Positions 23,633 through 35,569 of a stretch of 64,000 nucleotides of DNA are shown here, in pieces. Made by a program: the position numbers and the translations under genes. The stretch lies in NCBI GenBank assembly GCA_963585895.1, contig OY757904.1:2491407-2555406 (forward strand), given 5' to 3'. Under the pieces are notes generated by a model. The model saw nothing but the letters and a program-made list of their open reading frames with translations. It was not told the DNA's origin and made no database searches. How positions within the stretch are numbered: position 1 is the stretch's first letter; every line of letters starts with the position of its first letter. This DNA comes from Sepioteuthis lessoniana (lineage: Eukaryota; Mollusca; Cephalopoda; Myopsida; Loliginidae).

Positions 23633-24052
23633 ATTTACACATGCATCAGTTATATGGTTAATTTACACATGCATTGGTTATATGGTCGATTTACACATGC
23701 ATCAGTTATACGGCTAATTTACACATGCATCAGTTATATGGTTAATTTACACATGCATCAGTTATATGGTTAATTTACACATGCATCAGTTATATGGTTA
23801 ATTTACACATGCATTGGTTATATGGTCGATTTACACATGCATCAGTTATACGGCTAATTTACACATGCATCAGTTATATGGTTAATTTACACATGCATCA
23901 GTTATATGGTTAATTTACACATGCATCACTTATATGGTCAATTTACACATGCATCAGTTATATGGTTAATTTACACATGCATCAGTTATATGGTTAATTT
24001 ACACATGCATCAGTTATATGGTTAATTTACACATGCATCAGTTATATGATTA
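23633..24052. repeat. 28-bp tandem satellite, 15 units
   Basis: Units start ATTTACACATGCATCAGTTA and run 28 bases without spacers. Most units are identical. A variant pair (unit with GCATTGG and GGTCG, then unit with ATACGGCTA) appears as units 2-3 and again as units 7-8, giving a five-unit, 140-bp higher-order period. Located about 730 bases downstream of the TPGS2 stop. Confidence 0.97.
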
Positions 24053-25270
24053 ATCTAATTGCTGTCTATTCTCTTAGAAATTTTGATTCATGTAATTTGA
24101 ATTATTCAAAATTCAAAACAGCTTAAGTTGTTAAAAAGATCTTAAGATAAGTTCTATACAATTTTAGTGACAGAATTCTTCTTTTTAATCTGCTTTTTAA
24201 TTTGCTGAGAAATTTTGTTAAAAAGAAAGAGACACACAGGCTGAGAAGAACCTAAAATTTATTTTTTAATCTATTTCTAAATCATTAATGTGTTTCATTT
24301 AAAAAATTCTTTAAAAGCTTTTTTGATCAATTTGATTGGAAAGAGGAAATTACTTAAAAGAAAAAAATTATGAAACTGAAAATTTTTACCTTTTTTTCTT
24401 TTCTTAATCTTGAAAATGTCTAATTTTTTGGATTATTTTCTTTTAAAAAACGTTTGAATTTGAAAAGAATTTAATTAAAAAATGACTAATTTTGACCTAT
24501 TCAAATAATTATAAACTAATACTGATCTAGATTTTATGCACCAGAGAAGTTAATATCTATTTTATCATATTGTACATTTAAAATTGTTTGCATAGCCACA
24601 TAATTATGCTGTTAGTGTCTCACATCTTTGTGCAATCTCAAATCAAGCTAGTTCTAAGTTATTAATTTTCGTAATTCACTTTATTTCCATGTGACACATT
24701 CAGGTGAATGGACTAACAAATTTTGTGACAATAATTTTTATATAGACAGTTATAACTAAATTCTCATTTCTTTTTCTGATTTGGAAAACAGAATAATATC
24801 AATTTTATTTATTGCTGTAAATTGAATTCCCATGACCAGAAAATCCGGCAAACACTTGCGTGCGACATATACAAAACCACTGGACAGCTGTTTTGACCTT
24901 TTCATATCTTTACCTAAATTTTAACCATATAAGTTCATGTAGACTTGGGATTTTAAAGTAGCCTTATTAAGCCTTTGAACGTATCTTACTTTTAACACTT
25001 GTGTGAAGAACCAATATCATTTGTTTGTTCAATTACATTTAATTATAACTACTCATTAAAAACTTATTCTATAGGATTGGAAATTACTAACACTGAATTA
25101 TGTTTATGAGATTTTATAAGTTAATCAAGGTTGTCAAAAGATTAACTGTTTTAATCTGTGGCTCAGACTAGGAATGGAAATTGTAGTGATACGGGCAAAT
25201 TAATCTGCCTAATTTGCATAAGTGTAAGAGAAAGCCAAAATAAGTCTCTCACCAAGAATAACTGGAAGGT
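24053..25270. other. Intergenic AT-rich stretch
   Basis: Nothing recognisable. The last ~300 bases are probably the leader of the LTR fossil that begins its coding parts at 25,312, but no terminal repeat could be defined. Confidence 0.4.
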
Positions 25271-27640
25271 TGATTAGTTGCTAACTAGTGCTAACCTTGC
25301 ACATCACAACAATGGCGTCGCTAATAGGATACCAACTGTCTCTCAAGAATCCTGATTTTGTCAATACGTGGCTACGAATTTTTGCTGCGAGCGCAAGAAC
25401 TAAAAAGCTAAAAGACGACAAGGAAAATGGAGGAGAAAATAAATTTACGGTTCTCTTTTTGGCTACAGCTGGATCTGAGGTGATAATGAAAGTCTCCACT
25501 ATGGCGAATCCCACAAACCTGGAGGACCTGACTTTTGAAAAAATAAGTCGGATCATAAAAAGAAATATGAGGCCCAAGAAAAGGTTGGTCATGGTTGAAA
25601 GAACGAAGTTCATGTCGATGAAACAAGAAATTGACGAACTAATTATAAAATATCTACACCGTCTACGAAGTGCGAGAAGATATTGCGAGTTTGAAAAATT
25701 TGGACAAGAAGAACAGACGATTGAAGAGGACTTAATTCAATTAAGATTAATTGAAGGTATGTACAATGCATCACACCGATATAAAATAATGGAACAACTA
25801 CAAATAGGAAATAAGTCATTAAATACCTACATTGACTTTATACAGCAGCAATAATCAATATAGAAATATAACTATTATAAAAATCAACACAACGAACAAA
25901 TATTTGTTGATACTTGCACGTTAAAAAAGATCTTTAAAATATTCGTATTGTGGACATGAACATGAAATAAAAAGGGAAAATGTCCAGCATTTCGGAAAAC
26001 TTGTACAGATTGCTTAAAAAAGAGCCATTTTCAAGCAGTATGCAAATTCAAAAAGAAAAACGTTGAAAGAGTCGAAGAAAACGAAACCAATATGGAAGTT
26101 TTTTCATTAAAAAACAGAAACAAGAATGTAGAAAAAATTGAACGGAAGAAAAAAGACATTAAACGTTAAAATCAACAACTTCAATTTGGATATGCAAATG
26201 GATACCAGCAGGGAGGTAACGCTTTTACCAAAAACTTTCTTTACGAAAGAGTTGTTTTCTACTCCGCCAATTTGATGGGTCGGTCATAAAAACTTCAGGG
26301 TACTTTGAAGGTTCCTTGGAGTTAAAAGATAAATTTGAAGTAGTACCTGTAATTGTCATAACTTGTAAAAGGAACCACGGACTTCTTAGAAACGATGTGC
26401 TTTACATAAATTCTACGAAATTAATTAATGAGATAAAAATGGATAAAACCGGGATGTTAAAAAACTATAAAACGAATTTAAAATTAAAAGAAAATGTTAC
26501 CCCCTCTTATTATGAGGCACGAAAATTACTAGTACATTTGTTGTCATTAGTTGTAGCAAAACTACGAAAATTAATAAAACAGGAGCTTCTTGAACATGTC
26601 CCCACCCCTGCAGGTAGGAAGTGGGCATCCTCCATTGTAGTGTTAAGTCAGATGGAGACATATATATATATATGTGTTGATTATAAAATAGGTGTAAATC
26701 CCAAAGTTTGCTCGGACTCATATCCTATACCTAATTTTGAAGTTGTAATTCATGCATTGGCTGGTGTGAGCGTTTTTACAAAAATAGCATTGAAAACGGA
26801 ATACCATCAAATATCAATAGGCAATAACTTCAAAGAAGTAACGACGATAAATATGCCAACAGGGTTACTGAAATGGAGAAGGATGCTATAGGGAATAAAA
26901 ACAGCCAGCGCCATATTTCAAAGAGCCATCGAACAGGTTCGAGAAGATATAATAAATACAGTTTGTTACCAAGACGAGATATGCACCGGAGTTACTAATG
27001 AAAATGAACTGAAAAAGAAAAATGACATCGTCTTGAATAGATTAAGAAACACTGGAATGACAATAAATGAAAAAAATGCCTAAACAATAGTAGTAAAATA
27101 TCATTTTTAAGTTATTCCATTTCAAAAGAAGGTATATCACCTGACCAAGACTTGATAGAAAAAATATTAAAAGAAGCTACGACTACAAATTAAAAAAAGA
27201 ACTTGAATCTTTTTTGGGATTGGTGAATTTCTACAGGTGGTATGTACGAAAATATACGGACTTGATTGAGCCGTTTGCAAATTTAAAAAAAAGAATGTTG
27301 AATTTATCTGGTCAGAGAAACAACAAAAAGCTTTGGAGAGATTAAAAGTAGCTATGGCAAAGAAACCAGTCGTAAAAATGTTTAATCCGAAAAGGGACAT
27401 TACATTAACCACAGATGCACATGAACATTCAATATCTGGAATATTATCACGAGGACATCTGATAATGTATTTATCAAGAAGACTAACGAACACTGAATTT
27501 AATTGTTCAAATATTGAGAAAGAAGCATTGGCCATTGTGTGGGTAACGACTAGAACCCGACAATTTTTAATGGGATTAATTTTCTTTTGAGAAGTGATCA
27601 CAGACTGTGGGAATTGATGAAGATGAAGAAAATGAAAATA
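25271..27640 (+). mobile_element. Ty3/Gypsy fossil, gag to RNase H parts
   Basis: Broken plus-strand element with many breaks. Recognisable parts in order: gag (25,312-25,854), a CCHC zinc knuckle (CTDCLKKSHFQAVC, about 25,990-26,045), an RT palm remnant (about 26,560-27,060) and an RNase H remnant (about 27,330-27,590: TLTTDAHEHSISG, NIEKEALAIVW). It is the same gag family as the outer fossil in the TPGS2 intron. An LTR-like block (copy B) follows directly. Clearly old compared with the element at 13,498-18,962. Confidence 0.85.
25312..25854 (+). pseudogene. Gag remnant of Ty3/Gypsy fossil
   Basis: About 181 residues from MASLIGYQLSLKNPDFV, with LKDDKENGGENKFTVLFLA, DLTFEKISRIIKRNM, RYCEFEKF and LIQLRLIEGMYNASH. 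This is the retrotransposon capsid pattern of Ty3/Gypsy elements whose gag carries a C-terminal CCHC knuckle. The fossil at 13,080-13,497 / 18,963-19,250 has the same landmarks. Confidence 0.8.
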
Positions 27641-27664
27641 AAACAAAATTAAATTAAAGATAAA

Positions 27665-28308
27665 TACAAAAAATGCAGAAACTCCCAGGAGCCCCGGACA
27701 GAAAAAAAGGGTGACGCATGCGCAAAAAAGGAACCCTCTCGGCAAAAGAAAGAAGCCCGTTCTCTTTTTCAGCAGTGACCAGTGGTGTGACAACACCTAA
27801 TTCTTTCTTGCTACTGGTGGAAGGCACCATGCATCCGTATTTAGACGACGCGTTGGCTAGCCTTTCCACTAATAGTAGCTGTGTCTTTTACTAACGACCT
27901 ACGACTAAAATCACCAAATAATGGACTCGTCAAAAGACACCATAGAACGCACTTAACATCTACGAACCAAAAACACTGGATTTAGACAAATCTCCCCCAA
28001 AGCGTCTAATACATTGTTAATGCCTTAAACACCAAAATTGCGCATATATACCCAAGAACGACTTATACATTTTAACGCTTTAACTGGGAGACGCAACCAT
28101 TTCATTTGTATTCAGGAATAATTTCCTCACCCACTCAATGGTTTTTGAACCCAGAAATAAAGGCAAAATATATAATATATGTTCGCTTCCTATCTTCTTT
28201 CCATATAATTATTTTACAGCTTTCATATCCAAGAAGTTAAACCAGCAAAATAACATGGGTAGGAATAGAATAACCCAGAATGGAGTCAGATAGCAAAAGT
28301 TGGCGACA
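27665..28308 (+). mobile_element. LTR-like repeat, copy B
   Basis: Begins GAAACTCCCAGGAGCCCC, shares the GACGCATGCGC and AATAAAGGC landmarks with copy A (1,437-1,810), and ends with a GGAGTCAGATA block comparable to GGACTCAGATA in copy A. Lies immediately after the RNase H remnant of the plus-strand fossil and is abutted by a SINE at 28,309. A fragment; end points are approximate. Confidence 0.5.
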
Positions 28309-28545
28309 GTAGTCGAGGGTAACCCGAAGGCTCCCTTTTCAATAGCTACTACACCGAGATGTAGTAGAGGGCGCTACTCCTTTCCCTGGATTGCTCCACT
28401 TTACCCTTGATCCTTACCGTATAATGCTGAGTGTTAAGCAAGGCGGCATCAAGTACCATTTTTAAAGTCTTTGGTATAAGGCGACCTGGGATTGAACCCC
28501 AGTCTCCCAGACCATTGGCGAACACTCTACTCATTAGGCCACAAC
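28309..28545 (-). repeat. tRNA-derived SINE, family 1, copy 2
   Basis: The clearest copy: on the minus strand an A box TGGCCTAATGAGTAGAG (plus 28,525-28,541) and a B box GGGGTTCAATCCC (plus 28,488-28,500), spaced as in a tRNA head, followed by the shared body. Confidence 0.9.
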
Positions 28546-28599
28546 CTTGAAACCCCATACGACGATTAGAGTTTATATTCAATCCAAGAAAAGAATTAC

Positions 28600-30345
28600 C
28601 AAAGTCACGACATCGAGAATACTGTTAAGTTTTGCCTGCTAGTTAAGGTGTCTAAAGTCGCCATATACACGCCATTTTTCTGGGATTGATTTTGGAACAA
28701 GATGTGTTGGTGAAGACCTGGAATATGTTAACGGTCTAATACCTCCATCTTGTTAGAGTGCTGTAAACTGTTTTGCTGACATATTTTTCTTCTGACAGTT
28801 GTCAGACCTTGGAATACATAGAGGCGCTCTCTCCAGTGTCTATGACGTGTATTATTTTCATGTTAGACACCAGAGGCTGCCCCGTTTGTGGTCTGATAAG
28901 TTTTGGAAATTCTTGGAGGGGAACTGCGCTTCTGTTATGTTGTCAAGGTTGTTCACCAGTATACTTTCAATCTGTCCAGTGATTCATCATCCTTTTATGT
29001 ATCGGCGTATTGTCACATCAATTAGTCTGTCATTATTACAGTTCAAGATGAGGCCATAGTGGCGCAGAAAATCTACACCTAAGAGGTGGTTGACGGTATC
29101 CGCGACTACTATGTAGGCCAGAAATCCCAATGTTGACTACCGCTCTGCCGAAGCATTCAATATTTTAACTATTTGCTTCTGATAATTCAACGGGTGTAGC
29201 ATTTGGGTTTAGACCGAGTGCTATCCTCTGTGGTAAGATTGTTACAGAGGCACCTGCGTCTATCACAAAGTTTATATTATTTGAACCAATTTTGGTAGCA
29301 ACCTCAAATAGTTGCGAATTGTCGGTTGCTAATACATTTCGCATTATCGGTTTCGCGAAGCTTAGGTGGTTGCATGTCTCTCAAGTGAAGATGGTCTCGA
29401 AGAGGGCATAACAGTACAACCGGACTTATTTGGCCACCTGCACTACAGTTTACTGATTCTGGACCTCTCCACAAATACAAGTGTCCACGACATAACTAGA
29501 GAATTTTGGCTTTCATGGAGGGTCCGGTGTTAGTGGTTCTAGGCATGGCGCCGGTGGAGACGGTGGGTCTGGTGTATCTGCTCCAATTTGGTATGTTGGT
29601 ATTTTGTACCATCCTAGGTTTTTAAAATGGCACTATCTCATCAGCCAATGTGCCCAGTTCCTGTAGGGAGACATTCTTCATTGCAACAATTACCGAGGTT
29701 ATTTCCTAGGGTAGCGTCTGGATGAATTTATGACGAATAAATTCGTCTCCCATACCGACCTTATTGGTTGTCGACATAAGCTCATAGAGGTACGCTGATG
29801 GTCTACTCGTCATTTGTGCTCCGGCCATTAACCTTTTGGGCTTCTTTCTTTCGTACCTAGTCATAACGGCGTCTTTCAGTCCCGCATATACTTTTGAAGC
29901 TATAATATTGGACGGAAGGCTGGATATCATTTCTGGAGGCAAGAGCAACAAGACATAAAAGAATTTGATCTTCTCATTCTTTATGTGTTCTTGTTCAAAT
30001 TGTGCCTTGCAAATAGCGAACCAACAGTCCACTGCTGTATGTGTAGCAGCCACAGATCTATTTCCTTTCGCGAATCAATACCCCCGCCAAGCGATTCGGC
30101 TACTAATTGACCAATCTAGGCAGAGCGCATTGATTCCTTCTTCCTCTCAAGAACTATTTTTTCTAGTCCCTTTTGGGTAGTGAGTCGACGGACAGAGAGC
30201 TATGAGCCAGCAGCCTCGACAGACCTCTCTCACATCCACTGTTGCTGATTCCACTTGGAACCTCTTCTCTGAAGAACACGCTGCTACTAGCTTCACACAC
30301 GCTTCCTAAAAACCAAGGACCAACATACTAACCAGCGACACCAAA
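28600..30345 (-). mobile_element. Ty3/Gypsy fossil, gag, protease and start of RT
   Basis: A broken minus-strand element with many breaks. In coding order: gag at about 30,053-29,640 (FAICKAQFEQEHI, LLPPEMISSLPS, YELMSTTNKVGMGDEFI), protease at about 29,290-29,060 (FVIDAGASVTILP, with the retropepsin D-G-A type pattern), and the first RT blocks at about 28,800-28,620 (a GGIRPLTYSRSSPTHLVPKS stretch). It is a different gag family from the plus-strand fossil. Coding traces stop near the SINE at 28,309-28,545. Confidence 0.8.
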
Positions 30346-31204
30346 AAGGGACACTTTCTCACTCTCACTCCTTTACGCCTGCTACGATATTAAACCTTTC
30401 TTTGTTGTGTTGTTTAAAAGAAGTTTCGTTATTCATTTGTGTTGCCAAATAATTTATAGTGTTAGAGAAATTAACCATTTCCCAAAACACTAAACATGCA
30501 TGAACGCAGGGATTTTTATAGACACGGCTGCTGTAGTTTCTTCCATTACAGCGTTTTGCCTTTCTCTTCTTTCGCTCGTGGCAACTTATGGAAAAAACCT
30601 TTACTTTTCTTTTATAACAATGTGGGTGAATATAGCAACAAAATAAAGAAATAGATGAGTAAAGTTAGTTGCTCATGTTTTTCTTTCTTTCTTTTTTCTT
30701 TTGGTTGAATTAGATTTCTAGTAGAGTGTTCTGTTCTTAGTGAGTGAATTCCAGCAGTCAGATATTTTTGATCATTGGTTGTCGAAAAACGCTAAGACAG
30801 CGGAAAGCGGGAGAGTTGATTCTTTGTTCCTTTACTTTCCTCGTTTGTGGTGGCGTATATTTTCTGGTCTTCTTAGAAAGTTATGTTCTCTTGTTTGGCT
30901 TGTTAATTCGAATCTGTATTTTGGGCGTTCTAATTATTTTGAAAGTTTCAATTAGATCACCTCTTATTCTTCTCTCTAGTAGTCAATCTGTACTGGAGCT
31001 TTGTACGGGGTTTTTGGCCTGGATGATTTTAGCTGGAGAAGTTGATTTGTTAGTAACGAGGGAAAGTTTGTTTGGTTCAGCGAGGAAGATGGGGTAACGT
31101 ATGTGTGTTTACGTTGTGTTGTTTCCTCGCTGAGAGTTGTTAGTCCCCTCGCTAATAGTAGGTAATAAAAGGTGGTTGGAGATGAGGTAGTAAGATGGCG
31201 AAGG
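30346..31204. other. Unassigned repeat-like DNA
   Basis: No gene. Bases 30,395-30,470 match the reverse complement of about 35,510-35,580 (CTTTCTTTGTTGTG, AGTTTCGT.ATTCATTTG), so this is part of the local LTR-like debris, probably the leader or terminal repeat of the minus-strand fossil. Confidence 0.4.
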
Positions 31205-31925
31205 TCGAAAGGTGTTTTTAGGATAAGGTTTTTATTTGCCGCATGGAATATTGGGTATTGCTTTTGGTTCTGCAAGACTCGTGGAGTTTAAACTTGTGAG
31301 TATTGAGACGGAATGGCGTTATGAGAATGTTGAGATGGCAGCGTGTGTTGTCGAACGTGTGAGGGATTGTGTTTTTTGCATTTTTGACGAAAGACATGTT
31401 GTAGTTGTAGGAATTGAACTTTGGATGTCACCATGAGTTTCGTGTCTGGTATGTGGGGGAGAGTAGGCGTTATCTCCATTAATGTGGACCAGCGGTGTGT
31501 TGAGAGCGGAGTTACGCTCAGATTGACATAGCCAATTTTGGGCTGACACAAAGTTGGGCCTGTGCGTGGCATGTTGTATGTATCTAATTTATATTCAACT
31601 GGGATTCCTCGTAAGGAATCCATAAATTAGATGGTTCCCTCGTTTGTCTATGCTGCTGCTGCTATGTTAGAGCCGCAGTGAGATGTCCACACTGGGCGGC
31701 TTGTCCAGCAAAAAAGCATCGCTATTGAAGAACGGCCAATGGGACGTCTGCACTGGTCGGCGTTCTCCAGCCAAAAAGACTGGTTTTGGCCGCTCACCCG
31801 TTTTGCTAGCCGGAAATGAAGGTCCGGGCTTAATAGGATTAGTCATCCTGATTGGTTGAAATTAAGTGTCGAAATAAATTGAGCGCCAAACCAAAATACG
31901 AGATTTTCCTCTTCTCTACAAATCC
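31205..31925. repeat. Direct repeat D, copy 1 (LTR-like)
   Basis: About 700 bases repeated in the same orientation at 35,570-36,236. Shared words run the whole length: TTTTTATTTGC, TGCAAGACTCGTGG, GGCGTTATCTCCATTAATG, TTAGATGGTTCCCTCG, GCTCACCCGTTTTGCTAGCC and the end CGAGATTTTCCTCTTCTCTA. Size and pairing resemble LTRs of one element, but no coding parts are seen between the copies. Confidence 0.75.
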
Positions 31926-32038
31926 TAATTACTCTCTCCCCAAAACTTTTTACTTTTACTTTTTAAGATTATTTTGTCACTCTTCTTTGTATGCTCTCCA
32001 ATCTTAATAAAGTAAGAAAAAGTAATGTTGTCTCCCTT

Positions 32039-32262
32039 TAGTCAAGGGTGACCAGAAGGCTCTTTTTTTTAATAGCTACTACACCGAGGTGTAGGGGAGG
32101 GCGCTACTCCTTTCCCTGGATTGTTCCACTTTACCCTTTATATGTACCTTATATTACTGTGGTATCAAGTACCATTTTTAAAGTCTTTGGTATGACACGA
32201 CCTGGGATTAAATCCAGGTTTGCCGGACCATTGGCGAACACTCTACACATTAGGCCAATGAG
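32039..32262 (-). repeat. tRNA-derived SINE, family 1, copy 3
   Basis: Same body as the other family 1 copies, with a slightly decayed B box (GGATTTAATCCC on the minus strand) and TTGGCCTAATGTGTAGAG as A-box region near 32,240-32,258. Confidence 0.85.
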
Positions 32263-33486
32263 CCAATCTTATCCTGTAATTTCCTTGTCTAGACACTGGA
32301 ATTCAGGCATGAGCCCAATATTCTATGTCTTGTTAGGGTTTTATATATTTGTAAGTAAATATTCACTATTTCTTAAGAAATGCCAAAGCTTTTCATTTTC
32401 ATAATGAGATATCATATGAAATGCTTTGCTAAAATCCAAATATATAACATTTGCAATATCCCTTTTAATCAATTAATCATTTATAATATCAATAATTTCA
32501 AAAATATTAGATAATGTTATTTACCATTCAGAAAACAATGTTGATTACATCATCTATGAAATTAAACGTGTTTCAAATCAATTAAAAAAAAACTTACACG
32601 AAGATAAATGTTTGAGAAACTGGTTAATAAATACTTTCTAAATGTTTCGAACCTTGTCGCGAGACCGGTATATGTGTGCGTCGATCCTGTGAACAGTTTG
32701 TAGTGTTGCGATTGACAGAGGACTGGACAAATGACAGAGGCGAGTGGATAAGTTTAAATTCAGGTTTTATTGAACGAATCTTACACAAATAGTGTATGCG
32801 TGTAGAAATCGTGGTTGTTATATCACGTCGGTGTAGTTTCAGTTGGGTGTTGAAAGTCAGTGCTGTAGAAAGTTTCAGACTCAGCTGTCTATTAGTTTTG
32901 TGGCAACAGTGCATCTAGAAGGTCTCTGTGCTTGGTGCAGATTGTAGGTGTATCTGTATGGTCAGGTTGTAGATGTTGCAGAAGACGGTGGATGATATGG
33001 ACGCATTGGTTCTCGAGGCTGGATGATTGGTGTCCCGGTTTATCCAATCCTTGGTTAACCGGGCGTGTGTCGATGTGGCTTCAAGTGTTGGTGCTAGTCC
33101 GATACTGCTGATGATGTTGCTTGTTTGCACAAGAACAGCTGCGCTGGTCTGCAGTTGGTGCTGGCTACTGCGTCGTCGTCTCGTGGTATCTGCCCGGAAG
33201 GTGCAGTGAGGAGATCAAAGGGGATCCCGGAAGACTTTCTGAGGTTACCTCTTAGAAGAGCTGTTGAATGGGTGACATTCTGAGGTTAGTTCTGAGAAAA
33301 GCTCTCTGAATGAGATAGCTGCTGTGATTGGTCTGGTTGGCTGTGCTGGGTTCGCGGCTGTGATTGGTTGGATTCCACGCCTTCTGCTTCGACTGGTGGT
33401 AAGGACGTAGACCCCACGTTCGGCATCTTTGTTTGGTAGTAAGGTTTCAGATCCTACCTCTCTTCCGGGCGAAGCCCGGCGACCTA
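32263..33486. other. Gene-free block; GT-rich repeat-like segment from 32,640
   Basis: 32,263-32,640 is AT-rich with nothing recognisable. 32,640-33,480 is less AT-rich and strand-biased (G and T high), with TTTTATTGAACG suggesting a poly(A) signal on the minus strand. It resembles 44,930-45,540 in composition and may be an old minus-strand LTR, but no copy pair was established. Confidence 0.35.
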
Positions 33487-34262
33487 TCTATTTGTCTCTG
33501 CCTCCAACCAGACAGGACTTGACAAAAGGTCGGATTATAGTGTGGGTTAAGGGAGGAGGAATTATATGGACTCAAACGTGAGTCCAGGCACAGATGCCTA
33601 ATTATAGCTTAAACTGGATCAAGAGGCCCAGTGCTATACAATGCTTGTCAATGACATCATTGCCCACCTGAAGGTTACCCTGCCGAAACTAGGAGCCATT
33701 CGGCCTCAAATCTATCCTTGACCTTGTAATCGCAGTGGAAGTATTGATACCTCCTCCCAGCCGAAGCCAGGTTTGTCTTTGCCTCCCACCAGACAGGACT
33801 TGACACAAGGTCAATGACACGAAGGTCGGTTTATAGGGTGGGTTAAGGGAGGGGGAGGTCGGGAACCATCTGAGACTCGAACCCTATAGGGTTATGCTGG
33901 TTCATTTTTCACTGCCTCTCACCAAACAGGACTTGAAACTAGGTCAATGACACAAAAGTCGGTTTATAGTAGGGGTTAAGGGAAGGGAGGATGGACACGA
34001 GCCGAGACTCGAACCCTGCTCGACTATGCTGGTAATCTGCTCACTTAGTGCAATGTGAGCCTGATGGACCTAGCTGGACATGGACTCCAACGTGAGTCCA
34101 GGCATGGATGCCTGATTATAGCTTAAAATGGACAACGGGGTCCAGTGCTATACAAAGGTGATAGTAACGCAGTTCGCCCACCCGAAAGTGGCCCAGCCAA
34201 AATCTAGAGGCCTCTCGGCCTCGAATCTGCCATTGACCTTGAGTTGCAGCGCCGGGCCGAAG
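33487..34262 (-). repeat. Composite tRNA-SINE-like repeat with duplicated modules
   Basis: Module a (CCAGACAGGACTTGACA...GGGTTAAGGGA) occurs three times, at about 33,500, 33,780 and 33,905. Module b (GTGAGTCCAGGCA..GATGCC, CCAGTGCTATACAA, TTCGGCCTC-like) occurs twice, at about 33,575 and 34,090. B-box-like words on the minus strand (GGTTCGAGTC at about 33,878 and 34,007) indicate tRNA-derived heads. Order a-b-a-a-b suggests nested or tandem insertion of related SINEs. Confidence 0.6.
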
Positions 34263-34579
34263 CCCACCCGGTGGCTGATTTTCGGTTACTGCCTGCTATT
34301 TATATAGCGTTGACCACTACCACACTGACGAGCCAAGTGGAGTGTTTCAGTATAGAGGAAGTAATAAGGAAATACTTGATTATACTTTGTAGATGAACTT
34401 TTAAATATTGTATATTTTATCCTGTGGTAATAATTTTATTTCTGAAAGAGAAGCAGAATTAATTCCTTTCGAAAAATAGTCCGTGTGTTAGTAACAGAAG
34501 TTCTCTCTTGGCGTATGTACAACGTTTTGTTGTCTGAGGTCACAGATGACTGCGTTTTTGCTAAACCGGAGATTTTTGG

Positions 34580-34604
34580 TATCGTAGCCGGAACGGCTAC
34601 GATA
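34580..34604. repeat. Perfect 11-bp inverted repeat with GAA loop
   Basis: TATCGTAGCCG, then GAA, then CGGCTACGATA. It stands immediately before a TA/TG microsatellite. Could be the terminal hairpin of a transposable element; no matching end was found. Confidence 0.9.

Positions 34605-34608
<4 letters not shown>

Positions 34609-34667
<59 letters not shown>
34609..34667. repeat. (TA)n(TG)n microsatellite
   Basis: About 15 TA units pass into about 14 TG units without interruption. Confidence 0.97.
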
Positions 34668-34670
<3 letters not shown>

Positions 34671-35569
34671 AATTGCTCTTTTCCAAATATATAGAATCAT
34701 TTCATATTCTATACATTTCTCGAATAATTTATACATTGCAATGACAAAATTTTCATTTGATGATAAGTAGTTGAATATTTTTGGATGTATTTCATCAGGT
34801 CCCAAACTTTTACTAACGTCTAACAAGGATAATAATAGTTTTATGTATTTGACTCTTATTAGTACTTCAATCTTTTTTAAAACTCTCCTCATAACAACTT
34901 TCCTGTAGTGAACCAAGCTCTTCCAAAGAATAAACAGTTCGAAAAAATATTACAAATACATTTTCTGTTTCAGCTGATGTATTTGTTAATTTGTGGGGTC
35001 AGTCTCCTCGGATTAAAAAGTAAAATTTATATCCGGGCATCCTGTCCACAAATACAACACAAATTTATAAAAACACGCGAAGAAACAATAAGAAGAAAAC
35101 CAGATTGGATTAGTTAAACATTTATAAACATATTAACAATTGTACTTTACACACTTCAGTGTTTAGTGTTTTGGTGTGTTGTGGTCGTAAAGAGCAAAAG
35201 TTTAAAAGTGTTCTTGGTGTGAAGTTAGTATAATGTGTGTGTATGTGCATGTAAGAATGAAAAGCACATAGTAACGGAGTATATGTTTGATTGCTGATTA
35301 AATGTTTGTGTGTATGTGTGGGTAGGAGACGTGTAGTGGAACATGTAATTGGATATTTAAGTCGATATGTTCTTTCCAATTTGTAGTGGGGCCATGTGAG
35401 TGAGTTCTCGTCCGTATTTTATGGGTATTGCTTGCAGGTGTTTCGCAATTCAAAAAGTGCCATTCGGGATCACCAATTTAGCGATATGAGGTGAAAAGGT
35501 TAAAGGATAACGCAAATGATTTTTAGGGCAACAAATGAATTACGAAACTATTCTTTATACAACACACAA
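34668..35569. other. Unassigned DNA between repeats
   Basis: No gene. Around 35,045 the words CCACAAATACAACACAAATTT match the outer edge of the inverted-repeat arm at 36,250, so a fragment of that repeat lies here. 35,120-35,400 is GT-rich, low-complexity DNA. Confidence 0.4.

Noticed and set aside
23633-24052. CRISPR-like regular repeats
   Set aside because: The 28-bp units follow each other with no spacers; this is a tandem satellite in animal DNA.
27167-27796. 209-codon minus-strand frame
   Set aside because: Opposite-strand shadow of the RNase H remnant and LTR-like block; no motif and low-complexity phenylalanine-rich sequence.
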